A stretch of DNA of 64,000 nt from Anisus vortex (GCA_949126835.1 OX421506.1:31157378-31221377); one strand, 5' to 3'; shown: positions 39,945 to 51,937, numbered from the stretch's first letter. The notes: generated from the letters alone by a model not told the origin. Program-made: numbers and translations.

Positions 39945-41205
39945 CCTGTTTGCCCGTCCCACCCACAAGTCTGTCTCCCTGTCTCTCTGCATTCTACTGA
40001 GTACCATCATTGCTCTAATGACTAATGCGTCCATTACAACGCCGCCAATAAACTAATTGAAAGCTACAGCCATAAAAACAAACATAATACTATTGATTAT
40101 CCATAATAACGGAATGTGCGACGCTTCTCACTCATTTGTTCGATCCCCGTCGCTTTTTAGATACATTTTAATGTCCTTGAAAAGCACCAACGAATTCAAA
40201 TGATATAAACATAGCATTCGCGTTGCACTTGGCTTTATTGACAAGTCTTAATGAGGCGTGAACTTTTGAACCCGAATGTTCGTGAACATCCTGTTCTATT
40301 TTTAAACTAATAACAAAAAAAGCATGCTTTTGCTGGTGTTTGACAATTGATTTCAACATCGACGGCCAGTTCTAGTCTTTTAGAATTATTCAAAGGATAC
40401 AATATTAGTTATGAGGAATCCGTTTTTAACATCAAAAGTGAACAGGCGATAATTTATACTCAAGTGTTAGTCGCGTGACGTTAAATTGTTATTTGTTTAC
40501 AAAATAAATGAGTCAAGAGTTGCGTTTTCTTGGTTATTGAAAAACAAAATGCGTAAATTCATAAAAACGAATAACAAAATTCTTTTGCATTAAGCAATAA
40601 GTTTGATATTTAAAAAAGGTGATTATTCCCTTCTGACTTTCACAATACATTGTTTTGCTTTGTAAACATCTATTGGAAATGAAATAAATTTTAATCCCCA
40701 ACAAATTTGAGTACAACCAGTAAAGTAGCACACATACATTGTTTCGAAGAAAATGATCGAATAAGAACGGAAATGTTTTTGCACGTGACCTTTTATGCAT
40801 GCATACACGTTAAGACTTGTCCATTATAGACGTCATGCTAAGACTAAACTCTAAAACGCAAGAGAGTAGGTCAATCACCTTCTTTATCTTCATTAACAGG
40901 TGTTTGCCAACTGTGTTCCTATTTATAAAGTCATTTAAATACATGTTAATCGACGACATTTCAGGGTATCACCATAAAAAAAAGAAGAGCTTAATAGTTC
41001 ATAAAGATATTATTTATACAAATCGTACTCCATAAAAGATCATTCATTACAATAAGATAATGTATAACGGAAGATCATACGTAAAAGAGATCATGCATCT
41101 TACAAGATCCTACATGTTTGAAAGATTATGCATTGTGAAAAACCATGCATCATATAAACAAATATGAAAATATATTGATATAAAAATATTTCTTTGAATT
41201 CACTT
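39945..41205. other. Unassigned AT-rich stretch
   Basis: No gene recognised. 41040-41160 has a degenerate GATCATGCAT-like repetition. Confidence 0.3.
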
Positions 41206-41212
41206 AGACCAA

Positions 41213-41410
41213 TGGTGTACAAAAGGTGGCCCACGGGCCACAAAACGGCCCGCCATGCCTTTTACTGTGGCCCCCGAAGAGCTTCTAACGGCATTTTTTA
41301 AAAATTGGTTGCATTAATAATGCAAATAAATTTTCAGACTGTGTGGCCCGTCTTGTTGTATAAAATTTCATATGCGGCCCAAAGCAGAAAAATGTTGCAC
41401 ACTCCTTAGA
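41213..41410 (+). mobile_element. GC-rich hAT-like MITE, second copy
   Basis: GTGTACAAAAGGTGGCCC, CACGGGCCACAAAACGGCCC, the AATGCAAATAAATTTTCAGAC core and GCGGCCCAAAGCAGAAAAATG, ending GTTGCACACTCCTTAG. Same element as 1209-1428. Exact target duplications are unclear. Confidence 0.65.
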
Positions 41411-42000
41411 CTTTGGTCAATTTCCTTATTAAAAAAAAATCAACCGCATTTGAATGTTTCAAGGGAAATAATCCATTATCCTTACATTATTTTTTGTTAT
41501 AATAGCTGTTCATGACGGTGTATCTAAGGGCCTACGAGTTGTTGTTTTTTATTTTAATCTATATTTTATTCAAAATAAAAATATTCTTAGCGTACAGTAA
41601 AAGCGTCTCTGTTTTTTTTCCCGTTAGTTTTTTTAAATTTCTTTTAGACTTAGTTTGAGAATGAACTTTTTTATAAGGGGAAAAACATAGACTCAAATAT
41701 TTTACATTAATTTTATCATAATAATCTAGTAAAATATACATAATAAAAACAAAGTTTTATTCCATTTACCTACACCAAATCAGTATCAGTTGTCCTTTCT
41801 TTTATGAAAAGATAAGGAATGGGTTGTCAGAACTAGTGAGAGAAAAATACAACTCAACTATACATCACTGAAGCCATTTTTTTTTTCCAGAAATAAAAAC
41901 TTCTCCATAAACCTGTCGCCAATTTGTTATGGACGTAATAATATTCTTGAGTGAATACACACCTGTGGAATATAAATTAAGAAATAAAAAAAAACACATA
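41411..42000. other. Unassigned AT-rich stretch
   Basis: No features recognised apart from A/T runs. Confidence 0.3.
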
Positions 42001-42064
42001 AAGACTTGAAGCAAACACATTTTAAAACAGTAAAAAAAAAAGCAAAGAAAATATTTAAAAATAA

Positions 42065-42350
42065 TGAAATAAATACAACATTGACAATACTAAAAATGTA
42101 AAGAAAAAATACAGCCTTGAAAATACGCGAAATGTTAAGCAAAAAATTCAGCCTTGAAAATAATCGAAATGTAATGAAAAAATACAGCTTTGAAAATATT
42201 CGAATAGTAACGGAGGAAAAAGCCCCCCAAAAAATAATGAAAGCCTTGAAAACATTTGAAACGTAAAGATATAATACAGCCTTGAAAATATTCGAAAAGT
42301 AAAGATATAATACTGCCTTGAAAATATTTGAAAAGTAAAGAAAAAAAAGC
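42065..42350. repeat. ~37-bp tandem repeat
   Basis: Degenerate units AGCCTTGAAAATATTCGAAA + GTAAAGAAAAAATAC. About seven copies with length drift. The minus-strand F/Y-rich frames are repeat translations. Confidence 0.85.
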
Positions 42351-42757
42351 CAAAAATAGTAATAGAAAAGGGAAGAATGTGTGAACTCAAGAAAGTAAAA
42401 AGAAAGTAAGATGGAAAAGGAAGTAAAGGTTAATCAGATACAATTCTGTCATGGGTGTTATCGCTACATCCTGAATTCTTGGCTAGAAGTTACGGCTATT
42501 GGGTTTCCATAATTTATACACGCCAGTGAACACATACAGTGACAAAAAGTTTTTTACATTGTAATAAAATCATTATATAAACAACATAAAACAGAAATGC
42601 TTTCGTTTGTAAAGTGCTTACTGTTGAACTTTTAAAAAGGAGGGACATTTTAAAAAATAAATTCGGTGTCGATTTTAGAGTTGGGTGTCAGTTGAAAGTT
42701 GGGTGTTGGATGTCAGTACAAAGCTGGGTTCCAATTTACAGCTGTTGGGTTTATTTG

Positions 42758-43012
42758 AGTTGTCAGTTTTAAAAGTGCTTTGTCAATTTAAAGGTGTTTT
42801 GTCAATTTAAAGGGGCTTTGTCAATTTAAAGGTGCTTGTCAATTTAAAACTTCATGTCAATTTAAAGTTCTTGTCAATTTAAAGTTCTTGTCAATTTAAA
42901 GGTGCTTGTCAATTTAAAGGTGCTTTGTCAATTTAAAAGTTCTTGTCTATTTAAAGGTGCTTGGCAATTTAAAGGTGCTTGTCATTTTTAAAATACTTGT
43001 CAATTTAGAATT
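42758..43012. repeat. ~18-bp tandem repeat (TCAATTTAAAGGTGCTTG)
   Basis: About 14 units with GTGCTTTG / GTTCTTG variants. Confidence 0.88.
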
Positions 43013-43265
43013 GTATATGCAAGCATAGACTTGAGAATTACAGTTTAGGATCAGTTCCATGCTATTGATAAAAAAAAAATTAGCACCATCCTCTTAGTAT
43101 TAAATGATGCCGCCATTGCTTTTGATGCGTGCTTGTCCAATCCTTGTTTTTTTTATACAGGAAAAGAAAAACTTCTAGGATCAAGGGTCATTGGGTCCTG
43201 GTTTGAGATGCACAGACCCGTCGTAATCATTGTACGCGTGTGATGTGGACAGTGGTCAGTAGGCC

Positions 43266-43332
43266 AAAGTATCCCGTCGGACCAAATTGATCGTAGGGCC
43301 CGGTGTATCAGCTTTGACCAGTTTCAGAAGAG
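43266..43332 (-). mobile_element. SINE-1 tail fragment
   Basis: AAAGTATCCCGTCGGACCAA, ATTGATCGTAGGGCC and TTGACCAGTTTC: the last 65 bp of SINE-1 only. Confidence 0.7.
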
Positions 43333-43583
43333 GATAGGCAATACTTATATTAACCCACAATTTATCCCGAATTCGTCTATATATATTTATCATATCGGTC
43401 TTGTGTAATTTGCAATATCTCTACTTACTATCTTCATACGAAAACAATATTGCATAGGCAGGCCTATTTCCACACTCTCGCCCCCCTCCCCCTTTCTAAA
43501 AAAAATATATTCTGCGGATTACCAAGGCTGCGATGATTTAAACAAAACGTCGAAGTGCCCTTTTAAATTTACATTTGTTGCAT

Positions 43584-43865
43584 CCTCTAAACTCTAAGTC
43601 TAAACTCTAAGTCTAAACTCTAAGTCTAAACTCTAAGTCTAAACTCTAAGTCTAAACTCTAAGTCTAAACTCTAAGTCTAAACTCTAAGTCTAAACTCTA
43701 AGTCTAAACTCTAAGTCTAAACTCTAAGTCTAAACTCTAAGTCTAAACTCTAAGTCTAAACTCTAAGTCTAAACTCTAAGTCTAAGCTCTAAGTCTAAAC
43801 TCTAAGTCTAAACTCTAAGTCTAAGCTCTAAGTCTAAACTCTAAGTCTAAACTCTAAGTCTAAAC
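43584..43865. repeat. 13-bp tandem repeat (TAAACTCTAAGTC), ~22 copies
   Basis: Almost perfect array. The only repeated variant is TAAGCTC in a few units near 43780-43830. Confidence 0.95.
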
Positions 43866-44820
43866 GCGTATAGAAAAGACTAAAAAGTCAATGAGAATCG
43901 TTACTGTATGTTGACTTTGCATTAAAAGTAAGCTGCACATATGTTTTTTTTATAGCTTTTTTCTTTATTCATTCAAAAACAATATACATAAAAATTGAGA
44001 GTTTACGCATGCTTCACATGTTTGAACTCACGGTCATGTTCCTCGTACTGCAGTCCCAGGAGCCCAGAGTTCAAGTCTTTGGGGTGGAAACAAGAGGGTC
44101 GCGTAGTTGTGTTTATGTGACTACCGGTTCGGGGAAAGTAAAGGCAGTCAGAACATGGCGCTTTCATATTTGGCATCTTTATGGTGGTCCAAATACATAC
44201 AAAGTAAAAAAAAAAAATATGTAAAGAGTCTCTTTTGGAATATGTTGGAAATGTTGACCGTGTCTTGTGGCCTGAAAAACTGTTGGTCATGTGTAACTAG
44301 TAAAATTTGAAACTGGTAGCCTGTAAAATATGTGTCATGTGACTCTATGACTATACTGTCCGCTCTCTGGTGGCTTATGATACTTGCAGCCATTAGCCAA
44401 GGAAACATCGACGCAATAGAACTACTAGTCCCTGAAACTGGTCAACTTTTGAAACTAGTAATAACTTCATGAAACTAGCCGAGCCATACATAGCTGGTGG
44501 CAGTAAATTACTTGGACTTTTAGGTCAGCAGACTTTCCCTTCGCTAATGACGCATGTCTTCACCCAATTCGCCCTTCCCCGAAACGGAAACACGATAGTG
44601 ATTAGTTTGAAAAGCAAAGAAAAAAGCAATTAAAATAGACACTTCTCTAGGGGCGGTACAAAGAACTCCCATCATCCCCCCACCCCACCATTTCGCGGAC
44701 TGTCACCTACCTGGTGTTGCACAAACGTAACCCTGTGTCTTTTATTTTCTTTCTCAAACATTTAGAACAGCGATTCTCAAACAAATGATATTGTCCGTGA
44801 TGTTCTTTCTCGACAAATTA
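43866..44820. other. Unassigned stretch with possible SINE scrap
   Basis: 44022-44175 holds a faint tRNA-like head (GAGTTCAAGTC) followed by GGGGAAAGTAAAGGCAGTCA, probably an old SINE relative. Nothing else is recognised. Confidence 0.35.
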
Positions 44821-44822
44821 TA

Positions 44823-45085
44823 AGTAAAGTACCCTTCGTACCAAATTGATCATAGGGCTGGTGAAGATGCGTTCACCAGTTTCTGTGGCCTCGGCATACT
44901 AGGGGATGTGTGTACAGCACAATGCCCATCCGAGTTTACTTTACACCAACTAATGTCAGGTACGCATCAGAGCTGGGTAGACTCAGGGACACCCTCGGAA
45001 AAAAATCGTAGCTTCCACCAGGATTCGAACCCAGAACCTTCGTATCGCCAGTCGAACGCGCTGCCGCTCGACCACCGTTTTGCCG
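44823..45085 (-). mobile_element. SINE-1, nearly full length
   Basis: Minus strand: GAGCGGCAGCGCGTTCGACT, GGGTTCGAATCCTGGTGG, GAGGGTGTCCCTGAGTCTAC, GGTGTAAAGTAAACTCGGATGG and a GGTACGAAGGGTACTT end. Confidence 0.88.
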
Positions 45086-45153
45086 AACTATATTTAGTGT
45101 TAAAAAGACAACCACGCAGATTTGTAAGAAAAAAGCATCTCTTTCCAGTCCAT

Positions 45154-45388
45154 GAGGTTAGTGAAGCGGCGTTCATTGATTTACATAGCCATTTTATAAC
45201 ACGACGATTGTGTGGTCTATCACAGTGCATTTCCGCCATCACTACTTTCCCCGATGTCAAGTACACCATCAGAACTTGGTCGAATCAGTCACGCACCCAA
45301 GACAATAAAAGATTTAACATTAGCATGGATTCGAACCCAGGGCTTCCAGATAGTTATCCAGTCATACTGATTCAAGACCACCCTGTCC
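45154..45388 (-). mobile_element. SINE-1 copy, strongly diverged
   Basis: Minus-strand B box GGGTTCGAATCCATG, GTGCGTGACTGATTCGACCA, TTGACATCGGGGAAAGTAGTGG and GAACGCCGCTTCACTAACC keep the element's order. It is older than its neighbour at 44823. Confidence 0.6.
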
Positions 45389-46290
45389 CGTTTAAAATAT
45401 ATCTTTGTTAGTTTTTATCCAATGTTATAAAATTACTATACCAGAATGAACGCTGCTTGCTATGAAAATCTACGCATGAGACGTGTATTATCTATTGAAC
45501 CGTTATAATGTGAGAGTCACTGAAATTCAGATCCTGGTAATTAAAACTAAACAAATAACAAACGTGTGTTTGCGCCATTTATCTGAATGTTGCTCTGTTC
45601 GCGTGAAAGCGATGGATCCTGGGCATCAAGAGAAACCGATCAACGTGGGTAAAGGCTCTGACTTTAATTGGATTCGGCTTCACTTGTTCCCTAAATCTTT
45701 GCAAACTGTTCGTCTGTTAACCGTTATTCTCCGAGCTTTACCTAATGTTTTTGAAACCTTGGTAGAAAAATCTTCAGGTCATTGTTTGTCGCGCCATTAT
45801 TGGGGATCAAGTTTCAATGTTTTCCTAATCTGAAACGCGTTTTTTTTTTCATTCTGGATGACTCATTTGTATCTGACCCACATTTCGATATAAGCTCACC
45901 TAACTCGAAGGCCGCTCTGTTGTTTAGCAATGGGAATACTAGTTTTAAAAATAGCCAAGAGTTTAATGGGGCCGAGTGTTTTATAAGGACTATAGTTTTA
46001 TGAGGTCTAGTGTTTGTTATGGCCAAGCGTTTTACAGTGCCAGTAGTTTAATAGGTCCCTAGCGATTATGGGACCAAAAGTCGAATAGGAAAAATATTTT
46101 TAGAGGGACAATAATTTCAGTGAGCCTACAGTTTCAGAGAGCCAAATAACAAAATCGGAGAGCCCAGCCACAACATTGCAATGAACTGAAAATACTCACA
46201 ATTTGGCGGACAGTGTTACTGCCTATAGTTTATATTATCCCAGTATCCCAGCACCTCTTCCATTGACACTGATTGAGTTTACTTTGTGAC
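45389..46290. other. Unassigned stretch
   Basis: A 116-codon plus frame (45483-45833) has no recognisable motif. 45900-46180 has faint GAGCCnnnAnTTTn-like periodicity. Confidence 0.3.
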
Positions 46291-46295
46291 TTGCT

Positions 46296-46527
46296 GTAGC
46301 TACAAAGGTAGCCTTAGGTTAATGCAACATTCACATCTTCTCCCTGGCTAGTTGTAGCTACAGTGGTAGCCTTAATTTAATGCAACATTCACATCTTCTC
46401 CCTGGCTAGTTGTAGCTACAGTGGTAGCCTTAATTTAATGCAACATTCACATTTTCTCCCTGGCTAGTTATAGCGACAGTGGTAGCCTTAATTTAATGCA
46501 ACATTCACAATTTCTTCCTTAAGAGAC
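46296..46527. repeat. 58-bp tandem repeat, 4 copies
   Basis: Units start at 46296, 46354, 46412 and 46470 (GTAGCTACAGTGGTAGCCTT .. CTTCTCCCTGGCTAGTT) with exact 58-bp spacing. Confidence 0.93.
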
Positions 46528-46903
46528 AAATCATTTTTTTTTAAATTTGTGTCGAAATTCTCTTCTTGGCTATGTTATCATTTGTTAGGCTTATTTCTAC
46601 TCAAAATATTTAGAATAAATCACTCACAGTTTTCGTTAATGAATGTTTAGTTGATTTATGTTATCTCCCTTTGGCCCACATTATCCTAACCTCACACGTC
46701 CAATGGGTCCTCGGTGACCCACCATGTTTAATGGGGCCCACCTTGTTTAATGGGGCCCACCTTGTTCAAAAACGTACAATCATTGATTTAATAAGTGCTT
46801 TAAAATTTATTTTTACCAATAAAGCCCAGTGTTCCATCTATGGGACACAAGGGAGTTAATTGGGATTTGTAGTTTTTTAAATTAAGTTAGTTACTGCCCT
46901 TAC

Positions 46904-47171
46904 GGGACACGGTAGCCGAGCGGCAGCGCGTTCGACTGGCGATCCAAGGGTCCTGGGTTCGAATCCTGGTGCAGGCTAGGAGTTTTTCCCAGGATTTGAG
47001 GGTGTCCCTGAGTCTACCCAGCTCTGATGGGTACCTGACCTTGGGGTAAAGTAAAGGCGGCTGTGCATAGTGCTGGCCACACAATCACCTAGTATGCAGC
47101 GGCCACGGAAACTGGTGAACGCTGCTTCACCGGCCCTATGGATCAATTTGGTCCGACGGGATACTTTACTT
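46904..47171 (+). mobile_element. SINE-1, full-length reference copy
   Basis: Head CACGGTAGCCGAGCGGCAGC (A box TAGCCGAGCGG) and GGGTTCGAATCC (B box), together forming a tRNA-type internal polymerase III promoter. Body: GAGGGTGTCCCTGAGTCTAC, GATGGGTACCTGACCTTGGG, AAGTAAAGGCGGCTGTGCAT and GTGCTGGCCACACAATCACC. Tail: GAACGCTGCTTCACCGGCCC, ending CGACGGGATACTTTACTTTT. About 265 bp, non-coding, mobilised in trans by an unidentified LINE. The tRNA of origin cannot be named. Confidence 0.92.
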
Positions 47172-47694
47172 TTTACTTATTGCACAGGGCCTCCCCCTAC
47201 TCAGAGCCAGAAAATAATTTGGGCCTCTGATAGGCTACGATAAATTTATGTCGTGTCTCCGAACTGAGAACCGCTGAATTTGAGCATCTCGACCCGAAGC
47301 ATTAACGAGTGAGTTCGATTGACGCCACCCATGTTTGCGTGTCAACACTGTGACGTATGCGGCGTACCGATGTTAATTAAAGGAATTCTTAATCGTGTTG
47401 ACTCGGCAAACTAGCCCCCTCCATGCACCAGCCAGACCTGTAAATGCCTCCCTCTATTTTTTTTAGTGGCCCGCAGGGGGTGGGCGGGTGATGATTCTCC
47501 TTTCCCCCCCCCCCCCCTTGTATCTTTGAAGACAGCGGAGCACCTGCCTTCGTCCATTGCGGATTAGGTAAAGTAGATTACGGCATTGATAAGCTTGTCT
47601 ACAACTGCTGGCACAGTATCTCACATCCTTATGTCCCATTACCAAATTTGTGCTACAGTCTTAAAATACATATTTACTTCTATTATAATTAGAC
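47172..47694. other. Unassigned stretch with C14 run
   Basis: C14 at 47504-47517. No gene recognised. Confidence 0.3.
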
Positions 47695-47696
47695 AA

Positions 47697-47998
47697 TTTA
47701 CATTATCTTTTATATTACAGACGCTCCGTCTATAAAGAAGATTATTGCGTCCTACGCTCATCCGTGGTCCGAGTCTAGTCTTGCATTTGTATTAATGTTT
47801 TAAATGATGTTAGGTTACTGGTTTTCCTGGTTTGTTCAGGCAACCCATTCCATGCCCGAATGCCACTCGGGGAAGAAAGAGTACTTATATGCATTTGATC
47901 TCGCATAAGGGATAAAGAAAGTATTTTTGTCTTTATGTTTATCTGAGCATTGCAACAAGCTGTATTTGGGTTGTATTTCTAAATTAGAGTTTGACGAT
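47697..47998 (-). pseudogene. LINE-A 3' end
   Basis: In reverse: TTAGAAATACAACCCAAATA, ATAAACATAAAGACAAAAAT, CTTATGCGAGATCAAATGCA, TTCTTCCCCGAGTGGCATTC, GGGTTGCCTGAACAAACCAG, then stop and 3'UTR (CGGACCACGGATGAGCGTAG). One extra base in TTCCCCGAG shifts the frame. Confidence 0.8.
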
Positions 47999-48900
47999 AC
48001 GCTTCACTGCTCACTAGACCCATTTACTTTTTTTTAATACATATTATTTGTGCTCCTAGGAGATCCAGAGATTAATTTTGAGGTTTAAACTCGTGACATT
48101 GGCAATGAAGATTCAGCGCTTAGCACTAGGCCACTTATGCATTAGCTTAACCAAAAGGCTGGTAAAACCTGATAAGCTCTCCTTGATATGTACTTTCTCC
48201 ATAGGCGCTGATTGGTGTTCTGATTCAATCCTATGGGAAGGGGGGGGGGGGGGCTCATAAAATATCGTATGGGGCCGTAATCAAACCTCTCCAGTGGGCG
48301 TGATCTTGGTTTCCCCCCCCCCCCCCCCCCCTGTGAAGCCGTACGGCAGTATTAATAGAAATGCAGGACTAGACTCAAACCATGGACGTGCGTAGGACGC
48401 AATTATGTAATGAATAAGAAAATAGGTAGGCTACATTGATCAGACATGGTAAAAGCCCCATTCATTATATTATAACCATACATTATGGGCAGTTTTTTGG
48501 TGTATGTCATCTATAAAATCATATAAACAACTTATCCCCTGTTGACCACTAATGAACCGTTGCTTAGCATCACTGGGATATATAAAGCTTCTACCATGCG
48601 GTTGACCTATACTATTTAGGATGTACCTATCTGGGGTAACGGTATGCTCTCTATCAAGTTCTTTTTTACCAAATCAATCATCAGTGAGAGTCACTTTCCC
48701 CATTTCACGCATCTTTGTAATATTATTTGCAAGATCAATACTGAAGCGAAGGAACAATTACAATAAATTATACTAAGAACTATGTACTTGATTAAAAGTA
48801 TTTTTGTAATAGACCTTTAAGGCTGTGATTGAACTGTTTACACTCTCAAAATGGTCCAGAGACCTTTTAAAAAGGTTCCTGATTTTCCAAACGTAACATA
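47999..48900. other. Unassigned stretch with G14 and C19 runs
   Basis: G14 at 48240-48253 and C19 at 48313-48331. 48345-48410 is a weak LINE-A 3'UTR scrap (AAATGCAGGACTAGACTC, GTGCGTAGGACGCAATTATG). Confidence 0.4.
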
Positions 48901-48903
48901 AAT

Positions 48904-49759
48904 CACGTGTCGGCAATCTTTTGCTAACAGAGTGCCAAAGTAGGATTTCTAAATCATTCAGCGTGCCAACAGCCTAAAAGTCAAACTGCTCCATTATAAG
49001 TTTTAAAAATTATTTTTATAGGAAAATTATTTTAACTCCGTAGCAAGACCAAGGTCAACAGCAAAGGAGATACGAAAATCGTAAAGGCGTTTTATATTTA
49101 ATTAACGTGTTTTAGATTATCATCCTTTTTATTTGCATTTATATTAAATACAATAATTTAATACCACAATACTTTCACATTTATGGTAAATATTGTCTAA
49201 TCATTATCATTTGGTAATCAAGATGAGGATGTTAATTATATTGTGATCCAATGAAAAGAATGATGAACTATAGTTAAGCTGAAGAGATACGTAGTAATCA
49301 TACAATGTGGGTAGTTAATGTAATGTTTGAAAATATAGATATAAATTCTTTAGTCTTTTAATATTTATATAATTTTCAAATACTTTTTACAGTTTGATCA
49401 TGTCAAAGTTTTTAAATTGTAAGTCATATTTTAAAGAACAAAAGAAATATATTTAAAATATTAGCTCATATAAAACGGATTAATTATCTACCTTTAATAA
49501 AAAAAATCCACATTTGATTCAATAGTGATGGCAAAAAAAGGTTACCGGTATATTTGTTAATGCAACTCACTGAAATGTATCGCTATGTCATTTAGAAACA
49601 TCGGCTTTCGCAGTCAGTTTTCCTCATTCAGAACCGCAAAATGTTGTCCTATTATAAAAAAAAAAAAAGCAACAACATATCTTGGAGGTCTCTCGCGCGC
49701 CATTGAAAATCGCTCTGCGTGCCAAGTTTGGCACGCGTTCCTTAGGTTGCCGAGCCCTG
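48904..49759 (-). mobile_element. Medium hAT element, 856 bp
   Basis: Ends CACGTGTCGGCAATCTTTTG and TTAGGTTGCCGAGCCCTG. Flanks ACATAAAT and ATATAAAT (7 of 8, nnnTAnnn). The interior is the reverse complement of the right part of 61130-62745 (for example the GATTATCATCCTTTTTATTT block). It is an internally deleted derivative without coding. Confidence 0.8.
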
Positions 49760-50199
49760 ATATAAATAAATCATCTAGATAATATGACTAGTGTTAGAAA
49801 ATAAGTGTGGGGGGAGAGGGGGGGGGGCAGGTAAGATCTTGTACCGGCATCTTTTTTTTCTCTCGAGGGCCCTGGTTGAGCGTTAAGAAGCGACAATACA
49901 TCAATATGAATCATTCGTTGTTTTGTTGTTGTTTTTTAAGCAAGGGCAATCAATCAAATTGTTAGTTGTTTATTTTATAAGGACAGAGTCCATAAGCGTT
50001 GGGAAAGTTTGGGGAAAATTGAGTTGATTTACCAAATTTAGGACAATTTTTGAATTTCGCTGTTGTAGCCATGACCCCAAAAAGGGCGTGTGGGACGGAG
50101 GAGGGCGATGTCTGATAGATGAGATTGTTCGGCCCTATCATTTTCAACACGAGACCTTCTGTAAACTTTTCTTTTCTTCATCTGAGCTATACTTAAAGG

Positions 50200-50579
50200 T
50201 AGGCGTCTCAAACACGCGGGCCGCATGCCAGTAAGCTTTCAGAGAAATTTTACTATTGATGAAATTCAGGCAGCTAGTACTGATACACATCACATTTTAT
50301 TGTTCATTTTAACTACGTAAACTAATTTTTGGGTATAATTCTAAGTGTCTAAATTGTAAATTGGCATATTATTAGTGATAAGTAGTAAACTGAGTTAAGA
50401 TGTATGAATAGTTTTTTTGTGTCTTAGTGTCGGGTTGTTGGGGGGGGGGGGGGGGGTGCGGCCCTTGATACATCACTTTGGTAAGTTAAGTCATAAAATG
50501 GCACATGCCTTCTTCCGAGATTAAGACCCCTGTTGAGTCATAAAATGGCACATGCCTTCTTCCGAGATTAAGACCCCTG
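50200..50579. mobile_element. hAT-like MITE with duplicated right end
   Basis: Left AGGCGTCTCAAACACGCGGG and right ATTAAGACCCCTG resemble the CAGGGGTCTCAAACT hAT ends. A G17 run sits at 50440-50456. The last 47 bp, including the terminus, are tandemly duplicated (50487-50533 and 50534-50580). Confidence 0.5.
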
Positions 50580-50854
50580 TTTTAGATGATGAAGTCTAAT
50601 CTAATGATATTTTTCTTTTTTAAGTTATGTTACACATTTATTTATTTTTTTCATTTTGGCGTTAACGTAGATAGAATACAAGTTGATGTCTATAAAGAGT
50701 TAAAATGTAACGTTGTATTATTGCGAATTATTCATTTACATGTTTGTTTATAATAATGACTAAATTTAAATATTTTTTATGAACTACGTACTTTCGTTTT
50801 GTAAAATGCATTTTTGGTATTTGACTTGTATTTTTCTATTGTTGTCGCTTTTTG

Positions 50855-51020
50855 CCAATCATAAGACGATTTCTACCACCCCTAGACTTCGACGCCATAC
50901 CTCTCACTGTCTTTGAGAAGCGAGTTATGTCCCCTTGACTGATCTGATATTATGCAAATGTGCTCGAGAAAGGTGCAAAAGTTGGGGGTGCTATATAAAA
51001 CACTTAGTAAAGTTTAGTTG
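50855..51020 (+). promoter_or_regulatory. Candidate polymerase II promoter (CCAAT, octamer, TATA)
   Basis: CCAAT at 50855-50859, octamer ATGCAAAT at 50952-50959 and TATATAAAA at 50992-51000. An initiator-like TTAGTTG lies about 25 bp downstream. The spacing is like a textbook animal core promoter, but no credible ORF follows before a decayed SINE at 51127. It may serve a non-coding RNA or a gene with a distant coding exon, or be chance in AT-rich DNA. Confidence 0.3.
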
Positions 51021-51126
51021 TCTCCTTGGTGTGTGACACTTCACTCTCAACTGTTCGATACACTTGTCTCGTCCTGATGTCTCCATTCGCCTCTCTGTTC
51101 GCTATATCCTCGTGGGGGCCCATCTG

Positions 51127-51224
51127 TGTGGTCTAGCGACACAGTATTGTCTCGCGATTCCGATGGTCTCCCTGTTTCGAGTCTTGGTTAGAACGCCTGG
51201 ATTGTTGCCCCCCCCCCCCTCCCT

Positions 51225-51257
<33 letters not shown>

Positions 51258-51393
51258 CTTCCCCAACTGTGTTGGAAAAGGTGTCTCTGGGTCTACCCAG
51301 CTATGATGGGAATCCTTGACATAAAGAAATGTGTGCTGGCAACACAATCCCGTTGTCTGTCGTGTACATAGAAACTGTTGAGCTCTGGTTTGC
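51127..51393 (+). mobile_element. SINE-1 copy with C12 and CT expansion
   Basis: Head GTGGTCTAGCGACACAGTAT, B box GTTTCGAGTCTTGG, then C12 (51208-51219), a CT run (51228-51255), then GTGTCTCTGGGTCTACCCAG, GTGTGCTGGCAACACAATCC and ACATAGAAACTGTTGAGCTC. Simple repeats have grown in the linker between head and body. Confidence 0.65.
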
Positions 51394-51937
51394 TTTATAA
51401 ATACGAACTGTTTTTTTTTTTAATATTTACTTTCTGTTTTTGTCACTTTCTTACTTTCTTTCGATCTGCTATAATTCCAGTAAATCTATATGTGATTCGT
51501 TAAAGACCAAGTGAACAGCTTTTTCTCGAAGGGACGAGATTTGTAAAAGTCTCATACGGAAGTGACGTGTTAGAAGGACAATAAATAAACAAGACACGAC
51601 CCACAAAATCTATATTTAACCATTTTGTTAAAAAGTAAGACCGGGAAAAGATTCAAAACACGTGGAAATATTAATTTTTCCTTGTTGGAATTCCTTCTCT
51701 GACGTCATTACCCTTTGTTGCCATATCAAATGGCTACGAGATTTGGATTTTTCCTACTCACATTTAAGTGCAAATATTGAACTAATTACTTGAAAGTTAT
51801 GTTTAATATTTTGTATAAATGATTTTATTAGCATTTGGGTACTGAATACGCTATTTGCTATCAAAATAAACGTTCATCTCAATTTTGATAAAAAGCTGTT
51901 CACTTGGTCTTTAACCTTGGCTTCATATATCCAAAAC
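51394..51937. other. Unassigned stretch
   Basis: No repeat or coding recognised. TTTAACCAAGTGAACAGCTTTT-like text occurs here and, inverted, at 51893-51915 (AAAAGCTGTTCACTTGGTCTTTAA), an inverted repeat of about 23 bp separated by 380 bp. Confidence 0.4.

Noticed and set aside
43584..43865. Interstitial telomere
   Set aside because: The unit is TAAACTCTAAGTC, not (TTAGGG)n or its complement.
46904..46975. tRNA gene
   Set aside because: A and B boxes are present, but it is the head of SINE-1 followed by the usual body, and the same head occurs about ten times. No full cloverleaf was seen.
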